A stretch of 64,000 nucleotides of DNA. It comes from Nocardiopsis sp. NRRL B-16309 (GTDB lineage: Bacteria > Actinomycetota > Actinomycetes > Streptosporangiales > Streptosporangiaceae). The stretch covers positions 50,279 through 114,278 of the forward strand of contig NZ_LGEC01000067.1 in assembly GCF_001279585.1 (NCBI RefSeq). The letters are read 5' to 3'. Positions 59,175 through 64,000 of the stretch are shown here, one piece after another (position 1 is the stretch's first letter; every line of letters begins with the position of its first letter). The notes under the pieces are model-generated. The model did no database searches, was not told where the DNA came from, and saw only the letters and a program-made list of their open reading frames with translations. The translations under genes and the position numbers were made by a program.

Positions 59175-59777
59175 ATGCGATCAACATCACGCCGCGGGAC
59201 GCCGTACCGGGCGCTCTCCGGCATGCTTCGCCCGCACTCACCCGGGATCGGTCGTTCCTCGTCGAAGACCGCAGAGCGGGTGAGCGACACGCTGCGGCTG
59301 GGAGCTTCGCCTTTCGTCCGTGACCGGCGGCGTATCGCCGCCCTCGCGCTCACGGCAAGCGGCGCGTACACCGTCGTCGCTCTCTACCAGTTCGGGCTTC
59401 TGCGGCGGGTTCCCGAACCGAGGCTGCCAGGTCTGGACGCCGACCGGGTCGACGCCAGTGGTGAGGCCTACCGCGTCCTCACCACGCCCGACGCCGCCCT
59501 TGGCCTGCTCAGCAGTGCCCTGACCCTGGTCCTGACCGGGATGGGTGACGACGACCGGACCCGGAATCGCAGGTGGATCCCCCTGATGCTCGCAGGGAAG
59601 GCGGTCGCCGACGCGGTGGCGTCACTGGTCCTGTTCGCTGAACAGGTCAACAGGCACCGCCGCGTCTGCTCGTGGTGCACCTTGGCGGCGGCCGCCAACC
59701 TGGCAATGGTGCCCGCGTCACTGCCCGAGGCCAGAGCTGCCTGGTTCTCAACAACGCATGGAGATGGCACTCGCTGA
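59175..59777 (+). CDS. VKOR-like membrane protein with CxxC
   Basis: 200 aa. Hydrophobic segments (RIAALALTASGAYTVVALYQFGLL, LTTPDAALGLLSSALTLVLTGMG, PLMLAGKAVADAVASLVLFAEQV) are followed by RRVCSWCTLAAAANLAMVPASLPEARAA, a C-x2-C plus Thr-Leu and Pro pattern as in vitamin K epoxide reductase family proteins. A three- or four-helix VKOR-like fold is plausible, with a quinone as electron acceptor. The ATG at 59175 and ATG at 59223 are both possible. It belongs to the thiol-redox island by content; no operator was found close to it. Confidence 0.62.
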   Translation: MRSTSRRGTPYRALSGMLRPHSPGIGRSSSKTAERVSDTLRLGASPFVRDRRRIAALALTASGAYTVVALYQFGLLRRVPEPRLPGLDADRVDASGEAYRVLTTPDAALGLLSSALTLVLTGMGDDDRTRNRRWIPLMLAGKAVADAVASLVLFAEQVNRHRRVCSWCTLAAAANLAMVPASLPEARAAWFSTTHGDGTR

Positions 59778-59950
59778 GAAACACCATCGTTTTCTGCGAC
59801 CGTTGCGCTACTTTCTCAGTTGCTCCAGGAGTTCCTCTGTCTCCTCCGACATCTCCAGATGTGAAGGCTTCTCCCGAACTTCGCGGCTTGCCGTGGATTC
59901 GGTAGAACAGGGTCTACCTGGACCCCTGCGGTCAGGGAACAATCAGTGCC

Positions 59951-61492
59951 ATGGGACAGAAAACGGCCTGGGTGCTGGTTCTGGGCGTGATCACGCTGGT
60001 GCTGGCGGGGGTCTGGGCGACCCCTCGCCTTTTCCCCGCTCTGGGGTGGGGGCTCAACGAGCTCAACCAGCTCTCGGGCATCGCGTCCCTGGCGGTGGCT
60101 GTGGGAGCCCTGGCCGTGACCCTGTGGCCAGTACGCTCCTCCGGCGTCCCGGACGCCTTCGGCACAGCTGTCGGCGACAATGACAGTGGTGGCGGGGGTG
60201 GTGCCCGCGACGTGCCACGCCACTGGTTCGAGGCCGAACGCATGGCCCGCTCCATCACCGACCCCTACGACCGGGCAGACGCGTTGGCGGAGGTCGCAGA
60301 GGCGTTCGTGGAACACGACCCGAAGCGCACCCGAGCATTGCTCGACGAAATCGAACGCATTGCATGCCGTTCCATCACCGACCCCCACCGCCGGGTCAGA
60401 ACGTTGCTGAAGCTCGCGGAAGCGCTCATCCCCCTGGCCCCGGAACGGGCTCGGGCACTGCTCGGCGAAGCCGAACACTTCTTCCGCACCGCCACCCGCT
60501 CCGCCACTGATCACATCTTCCGAACGCCGCTGGCGGAGGTCTCGAGAGTACTAGCCAGACTCGATCCGGCCGAGGCCGAACGCATCGCCCGCTCCCTCAC
60601 CGGTTTCGACCGAACTTGGGCGTTGGGGGACGTCGCCAGCGTGCTCGCGGTGGCCGATCCGGCCGAGGCCGAACGCATCATCAGCTCCCTCAGCAGATCC
60701 ACCGACAGGGTGGGGCCTCTGGCGAGGCTCGCGGGGGCCGTCGCGGGAACCGACCCTCAGCACGCCCGGGCCCTGCTGCGAGAAGCCCAACGCATCACGC
60801 GCTCCATCCCCGGCTCCAACCGAATCGGGTATCTGGCAACGGTCGCAAGGGTGGTGGTCGAGTTCGATCCGGAGGAGGCCCGGGCCCTGCTGGAGGAGGC
60901 TGAACACCTGGCCCGGGCCACCACCCACCCGCCCCGCCGGGCGGAGGACCTGGTGATGCTCGCGAGGGTGGTCGCGGAAATCGATCCGCAGCACGCCCGG
61001 TCTCTGCTCCTCGAAGCCCAGCGCGTCACCGGCTCCGTCAAGGACGCCGACATCCAGGCGGAGGAGAGGGCATCCCTGGCGGAAGTGATGGCGGGACTCG
61101 ACCTCGCTGAGGCCGAGCGGATCGCCCGGTTCGTCAACGATCCCTACCTTCGGGCCGAGGCATTGGAGAAGGTCGCCGGGGTGGCGGCGGAGCTCGATCC
61201 GGTCGGCGCCGAGCGCATCGCCCGCTCCATCCGTACGCAGCACATCGACCGGTTCGTCACCACTTTCTTCCCCCGCCAGGGGGAGGCGTCCCGACCGCTG
61301 GAGTACCACAGGGCCCTGGCACTGGGAAGGATCGCTGGCGCGGTTGCGGACCACGATCCGCAACGGGCCCGAACTCTACTGGAGGAGGCTGAGCGCATCG
61401 CCCGCTCGATCACCGCCATCCGCGATCGGGAATCCGTTCTGCTGGACATCGTCCGGGCGCTGGTCCGCAAGGTGCCAACCAAGGTGTTGTGA
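59951..61492 (+). CDS. membrane-anchored helical-repeat protein
   Basis: 513 aa. Two N-terminal helices (AWVLVLGVITLVLAGVWATPRLF and LSGIASLAVAVGALAVTLWPV) anchor it. A Gly-rich linker (NDSGGGGGARD) then leads into about ten imperfect 32-45-residue helical-hairpin repeats. The consensus is EAERIARSITDP..RA.AL..VA..L...DP..AR.LL, seen for example in AERMARSITDPYDRADALAEVAEAF and AERIARSLTGFDRTWALGDVASVLA. This is an alpha-solenoid like TPR/Sel1 scaffolds, common in actinomycete signalling proteins but usually fused to catalytic domains, which are absent here. The repeats would face the cytosol or exterior depending on topology. Possible scaffold or receptor; partner unknown. Confidence 0.75.
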   Translation: MGQKTAWVLVLGVITLVLAGVWATPRLFPALGWGLNELNQLSGIASLAVAVGALAVTLWPVRSSGVPDAFGTAVGDNDSGGGGGARDVPRHWFEAERMARSITDPYDRADALAEVAEAFVEHDPKRTRALLDEIERIACRSITDPHRRVRTLLKLAEALIPLAPERARALLGEAEHFFRTATRSATDHIFRTPLAEVSRVLARLDPAEAERIARSLTGFDRTWALGDVASVLAVADPAEAERIISSLSRSTDRVGPLARLAGAVAGTDPQHARALLREAQRITRSIPGSNRIGYLATVARVVVEFDPEEARALLEEAEHLARATTHPPRRAEDLVMLARVVAEIDPQHARSLLLEAQRVTGSVKDADIQAEERASLAEVMAGLDLAEAERIARFVNDPYLRAEALEKVAGVAAELDPVGAERIARSIRTQHIDRFVTTFFPRQGEASRPLEYHRALALGRIAGAVADHDPQRARTLLEEAERIARSITAIRDRESVLLDIVRALVRKVPTKVL

Positions 61493-61599
61493 ACGCGGCG
61501 AGGATCACTGTGGTGAGCGCGGGTCGCGTTCGTCGTGGGGTTGCCGGTCGGCGTGGAGGGATCGCACCGATGGTTCGCGGATCGACCCCGAGCGTAAAC

Positions 61600-61619
61600 C
61601 TACTCTTACGAGAGGGTAG
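61600..61619. promoter_or_regulatory. MerR-type operator copy A upstream of the DUF2795 gene
   Basis: CTACTCTTACGAGAGGGTAG, followed by AGTTG. It is an imperfect palindrome nearly identical to copy B read on the minus strand and similar to copy C at merR. TAGAGT at its right end has the TAnnnT form of a -10 element. It lies 145 bp before GTG 61765. Confidence 0.65.
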
Positions 61620-61764
61620 AGTTGGGCTCGAAGGGTGGACCTGCTTCCTTGCGCTCACCACCCTTCCCGTGGTGGCACGGGACAGGACTCCACTTCATGC
61701 CGGTATCCGTGCCACCACACCCCCTCATGTGCGTCGCGCGCACGGACTCCTGGAGGTACAGACG

Positions 61765-61968
61765 GTGGTCACCCGAACCGAGATCGCGGACTACCTGGAC
61801 GGAGCGTTCACCGCTGGTGGACTCACCCGCAGGCAGATCATCGCCGTCGCCGACCAGCGCGGGGCACCCGAGCAGGTCCTCGACACCCTCGGACTGCTTC
61901 CCGAGGGCACCTACGCGCACCTGCGCACCCTCTGGCCGCACCTGCGGGAGGTTCCACGCTCGGTGTAG
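61765..61968 (+). CDS. DUF2795-like small protein
   Basis: 67 aa: VTRTEIADYLDGAFTAGGLTRRQIIAVADQRGAPEQVLDTLGLLPEGTYAHLRTLWPHL. The IxxxADxxGAPxxVLDTLxxLPxxTY pattern is that of DUF2795, small actinobacterial proteins of unknown function. GTG 61765 is set by GGAGGT at 61752-61757. It is under operator copy A and appears to lead a three-gene coupled cluster (61983-62231 and 62228-62428 follow). Confidence 0.78.
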   Translation: MVTRTEIADYLDGAFTAGGLTRRQIIAVADQRGAPEQVLDTLGLLPEGTYAHLRTLWPHLREVPRSV

Positions 61969-61982
61969 GGCGGCGGGCGCCT

Positions 61983-62231
61983 ATGCCCAAGGACGGAGTC
62001 ACCCCCGCGGGCGCATCCCTCCATCCCTGGCCGGGCGGGCGCACGAACGTGTCCCGCGATCAGCGGACGCATGGGCAGGGATCACCCGTCGCGTTCTTCG
62101 AGCAGGCCCAGAGGCGGGACCGCGAGCGCGCCCCGCGCCAATGGACTGAGCCGAGCACCGCGCACGCCCTTCGTCGCATTCCGGTTCCTCCAGAGGGGCC
62201 GGAGTCCGACCTGTTCTCGTCCCCGCGGTGA
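61983..62231 (+). CDS. small hypothetical protein coupled to the DUF2795 gene
   Basis: 82 aa from ATG 61983, 14 bp after the DUF2795 stop. The sequence is Arg/Pro/Gln-rich (QGSPVAFFEQAQRRDRERAPRQWTE), with no recognised domain and no TM. The stop is overlapped by the next frame's GTG (GTGA), a coupling pattern that supports its reality. The ribosome-binding site is weak. Confidence 0.45.
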   Translation: MPKDGVTPAGASLHPWPGGRTNVSRDQRTHGQGSPVAFFEQAQRRDRERAPRQWTEPSTAHALRRIPVPPEGPESDLFSSPR

Positions 62232-62428
62232 AGCGCGCGGGCGACTGCGCTGATGCGCTGTCGTCCTTCCAGCCGGTCCAGCCGGTCCAGCCGGTCCAGC
62301 CGGTCCAGCCGGTCCAGCCGGTCCAGCCGGTCCAGCCGGTCCAGCCGGTCCAGCCAGGGCAGCCCGTGAACCGCCCGTCCTCGGCGGGGGCCGGGCGCGC
62401 CGGCATCGGCTGGGCGGCGGACGTCTGA
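62228..62428 (+). CDS. possible small protein containing a (QPV)n tract
   Basis: 66 aa frame from GTG 62228, overlapping the previous stop by four bases. The middle is a run of Gln-Pro-Val triplets encoded by a 9-bp tandem repeat; the ends are MKRAGDCADALSSF and RPSSAGAGRAGIGWAADV. A translated tail or decoy tract is possible, but the frame could be chance in GC-rich DNA, since the opposite strand is open too. Confidence 0.35.
   Translation: MKRAGDCADALSSFQPVQPVQPVQPVQPVQPVQPVQPVQPVQPGQPVNRPSSAGAGRAGIGWAADV
62269..62349. repeat. 9-bp tandem repeat, nine copies (possible VNTR)
   Basis: CCAGCCGGT repeated nine times without interruption, then a partial CCAGCC. The unit is divisible by three, so length change keeps the frame (QPV in the plus frame). 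It lies at the 3' end of the DUF2795 small-gene cluster and before a hairpin terminator. Confidence 0.97.
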
Positions 62429-62493
62429 TCGATGGGAATGGGGCCGCTTCCGCCCTGTGGTCTGCCCCCGAGGAAGACCCTCGGGAAGCGTGA

Positions 62494-62530
62494 GTGCCCG
62501 GCCCGGCGGAGGCAGGGCCGGGCCGGGCAC
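62494..62530. terminator. hairpin terminator between converging small genes
   Basis: A perfect 13-bp GC stem (GTGCCCGGCCCGG with CCGGGCCGGGCAC, 11-base loop) separates the DUF2795 cluster from the convergent 80-aa gene. Confidence 0.8.
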
Positions 62531-62582
62531 GTGGGACGAACGGCTCACCCTCCTGGTGCGGTGCCCGTCCTCGAACGTGGCG

Positions 62583-62825
62583 TCACTGCCAGCCGCGCAC
62601 TCCGACCGGCGCGGGCAGGGGCTCGTTGAGCCAGGTCCAGGAGCCGTCGTGCTCGGTGAAGCGCCGGTGCAGGGTGTCGACGTCCGCCAGCGGTATGGCG
62701 GCGGTCTCGCGCCAGGTTCCGGCGGCGCGTTCCTCCAGGTAGAGGGTGTGGGCGTCGGTGCGTGTCCGGGTCGCCTGCCGGGTGCGCTGGGAACCGTCCT
62801 TGAGGAGGATGCGGTAGTGGGCCAT
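62583..62825 (-). CDS. small protein under MerR operator B
   Basis: 80 aa: MAHYRILLKDGSQRTRQATRTRTDAHTLYLEERAAGTWRETAAIPLADVDTLHRRFTEHDGSWTW. It appears as a single small alpha/beta domain; no family recognised. The ATG at 62825 has CGGAGCACC upstream. Operator copy B lies about 115 bp before the start in the matching orientation. Confidence 0.72.
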   Translation of the reverse strand: MAHYRILLKDGSQRTRQATRTRTDAHTLYLEERAAGTWRETAAIPLADVDTLHRRFTEHDGSWTWLNEPLPAPVGVRGWQ

Positions 62826-62938
62826 GGTGCTCCGTCGTGGGTCGCGGGTCTGGAGCGGGGCGGCACTCCCCTGTACGCACGCCACGAGGGGGAAGGGTCG
62901 GAGCACAGGGGAGGCCGCTGCCACTCGCGAGGGTAACT

Positions 62939-62958
62939 CTACCCTCACGTGAGAGTAG
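62939..62958. promoter_or_regulatory. MerR-type operator copy B upstream of the 80-aa gene
   Basis: CTACCCTCACGTGAGAGTAG, palindromic with one mismatched pair. On the minus strand it reads CTACTCTCACGTGAGGGTAG followed by AGTTA, nearly the same as copy A. The orientation matches the minus-strand gene at 62583-62825. The zinc-ribbon gene ends 14 bp away. Confidence 0.68.
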
Positions 62959-62972
62959 AAACCACATCGCGA

Positions 62973-63338
62973 TCAACGGGGCAGGATCAGGTGGCCCGAC
63001 TCCTCCCCGTCCTCGCGCCTGCGGCTGGCGGCGGACTGGTACTGGCCGGGTACGGGTTTTTGCCGGTTGGCGCGGGCGAGCATGTCGGCGTCGCAGTCGG
63101 CGCACAGTGGGATGTAGTGCAGCGAGACGATGGAGAGCTGGGTGCCTCGCGAGTACTGGGTGAGCGCCTGGGGCCGCATGTGGATGTCCTCGCCCCGGCA
63201 GGTCGCGCAGGTGTAGGGCGTGTCCCGGGGCCAGCGCGCACCGCAGGCGTCGCAGCTGATGTGGATGCCCGACTCGGTGCGCTCGCCGGTGAGATCGTCC
63301 TCTTCCCCGCAGCTTGGGCAGGTCATCTGACGCGGCAT
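62973..63338 (-). CDS. zinc-ribbon protein divergent from merR
   Basis: 121 aa. Three or four Cys pairs in zinc-ribbon arrangement: MTCPSCGEEDDL, ISCDACGARW, YTCATCRGEDIHM and PLCADCDADML. No catalytic motif; zinc binding and a role in nucleic-acid or protein interaction are inferred. The ATG at 63338 has AGGAGGACTCC upstream. The divergent merR gene starts 103 bp away, with operator copy C between. Confidence 0.82.
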   Translation of the reverse strand: MPRQMTCPSCGEEDDLTGERTESGIHISCDACGARWPRDTPYTCATCRGEDIHMRPQALTQYSRGTQLSIVSLHYIPLCADCDADMLARANRQKPVPGQYQSAASRRREDGEESGHLILPR

Positions 63339-63398
63339 GGAGTCCTCCTGGCGTACGGGCGCGCTAACGTGGCGCATTCATGACCGACATCACCTAAC

Positions 63399-63418
63399 TG
63401 AATCTAACGTTAGAGTAG
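63399..63418. promoter_or_regulatory. MerR-type operator copy C in the zinc-ribbon/merR divergent promoter
   Basis: TGAATCTAACGTTAGAGTAG with core palindrome TCTAACGTTAGA, followed by AGTTGA as in copy A. It lies 23 bp before the merR start and 60 bp from the zinc-ribbon start, so it probably gives autoregulation and control of the divergent gene. Confidence 0.68.
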
Positions 63419-63441
63419 AGTTGACGAAAAGGGGTGCCGCG

Positions 63442-63849
63442 ATGTCCGGAGCGGACCACATGCAGATCGGTGAGGTCGCCGAGCGCACCGGCCTGTCCCT
63501 GCGCACGATCCGCTACTACGGCGAGGTCGGCCTGGCCGAGCCCTCCGCACGTTCCCGCGGCGGGTTCCGGCTCTACACCCAGTCGGACGTGGAGCGCCTC
63601 AACCTGATCAAGCGGATGAAGCCCCTGGAGTTCAGCCTGGAGGAGACCCGCGAACTCCTGGCCGCGCTCGACCGGCTGAACGCGGCCGACACCGACTCCG
63701 AGGAGCGGGCATCGCTGAGCGAGCGGTTGGACGCCTTCGAGGCGGCCATCGACGCGCGTTGCCAGACCCTGCGCGACCAGCTCGCGATGGCCGAGGAGTT
63801 CGCCGGGAAGCTGCGCGAGCAGCGGTCCCGACAGCACACCAGTACGTAA
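63442..63849 (+). CDS. MerR-family transcriptional regulator
   Basis: 135 aa. The N-terminal winged HTH is classical MerR: MQIGEVAERTGLSLRTIRYYGEVGLAEPSARSRGGFRLYTQSDVERLNLIKRMK. A coiled dimer helix with FSLEETRELLAALDRL and ERLDAFEAAIDARCQTLRDQLAMAEEFAGKL follows. There is one Cys (ARC) and no C-terminal ligand domain, so the effector could be a metal, a thiol signal or another protein. ATG 63442 has AAAAGGGG at 63427-63434. Likely the regulator of operator copies A, B and C. Confidence 0.9.
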   Translation: MSGADHMQIGEVAERTGLSLRTIRYYGEVGLAEPSARSRGGFRLYTQSDVERLNLIKRMKPLEFSLEETRELLAALDRLNAADTDSEERASLSERLDAFEAAIDARCQTLRDQLAMAEEFAGKLREQRSRQHTST

Positions 63850-63870
63850 CACCCAGCGACGGAGGACGCA

Positions 63871-64000
63871 GTGACGACGACGGCTTCGGAGAGGTCGGCG
63901 ACCGAGGTCGCCCGGGAGGCGGGGCGTCGGCGGACGTTCGCGGTGATCTCGCACCCGGATGCCGGTAAGTCGACGCTGACCGAGGCCCTGGCGCTGCACG
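63871..64000 (+). CDS. prfC: peptide chain release factor 3, 5' part (runs off window)
   Basis: GTG 63871 with GGAGGA at 63861-63866 opens a frame to the window edge (43 residues visible). After a 20-residue leader comes RRTFAVISHPDAGKSTLTEALALH, the P-loop GTPase start characteristic of RF3 (RTFAIISHPDAGKTTLTE in other bacteria). RF3 recycles class I release factors. The gene continues past 64000. Confidence 0.85.
   Translation, partial: MTTTASERSATEVAREAGRRRTFAVISHPDAGKSTLTEALALH

Noticed and set aside
62269..62349. Possible CRISPR array
   Set aside because: The repeat unit is 9 bp and contiguous with no spacers, and there are no cas genes in the window. It is a simple tandem repeat.
61999..62406. 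Minus-strand frame with a Gly-Trp-Thr repeat from the 9-bp array
   Set aside because: It has no good start signal, runs antisense to the DUF2795 cluster, and results only from the simple repeat being open on both strands.

Overview
High-GC actinomycete chromosome, most likely Nocardiopsis or a close relative (Streptosporangiales). This rests on GC-rich codon third positions, frequent GTG/TTG starts, a bldC orthologue, a 14-gene nuo operon tied to menaquinone genes, and the actinobacterial proC / acetoin-utilisation / small-HTH neighbourhood. No rRNA, tRNA, CRISPR array, integrase or transposase was found.

Layout. 1-6.1 kb: proC, a repeat-rich membrane protein, an AcuC-type deacetylase, a phosphatase-like protein and a 67-aa excisionase-type HTH protein. 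6.2-10.5 kb: system II cytochrome c maturation (ResA/TlpA, CcdA, ResB, CcsB). 10.5-13.1 kb: LacI regulator and a secreted pectate lyase, with a perfect LacI-type palindrome between them. 13.2-19.2 kb: PLDc_N protein, bldC, DUF4229 protein, ArsR-MFS operon with a 22-bp inverted repeat, a HicAB-like toxin-antitoxin pair and two secreted proteins. 19.3-39 kb: the respiratory core, with menG, the menaquinone reductase gene menJ, nuoA to nuoN and a polyprenyl diphosphate synthase. Rex-type operators precede menJ and nuoA, which suggests NADH/NAD+ control. 39-43.5 kb: two low-complexity exported proteins, RarD and MsrA. 43.9-47.1 kb: a patchy accessory stretch with orphan genes, gene fragments and a DUF2637 protein typical of actinomycete conjugative elements.

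47.1-59.8 kb is a thiol-redox island: two paralogous small membrane proteins (and a fragment of a third), an AhpD-like protein, a mercuric reductase/lipoamide dehydrogenase-like flavoprotein, a glutaredoxin, a CDP-alcohol phosphatidyltransferase, a thioredoxin-fold protein, two Crp/Fnr regulators, a GH15 enzyme, a DUF3179-TlpA-CcdA operon and a VKOR-like protein. Four sites of the form GTGTCA-N6-TGACAC (0 to 2 mismatches) sit upstream of genes here and may define one undescribed Crp/Fnr regulon.

59.9-64 kb: a membrane-anchored helical-repeat protein, then a compact MerR system in which three copies of a 20-bp operator precede a DUF2795 small-gene cluster, an 80-aa protein gene and the merR gene (divergent from a zinc-ribbon gene). 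A 9-bp tandem repeat lies in the small-gene cluster. The window ends in the start of prfC (release factor 3).

The two best candidates for undescribed systems are the Crp/Fnr redox regulon and the MerR small-gene regulon. Both rest on motif recurrence read by eye and need a genome-wide motif search.
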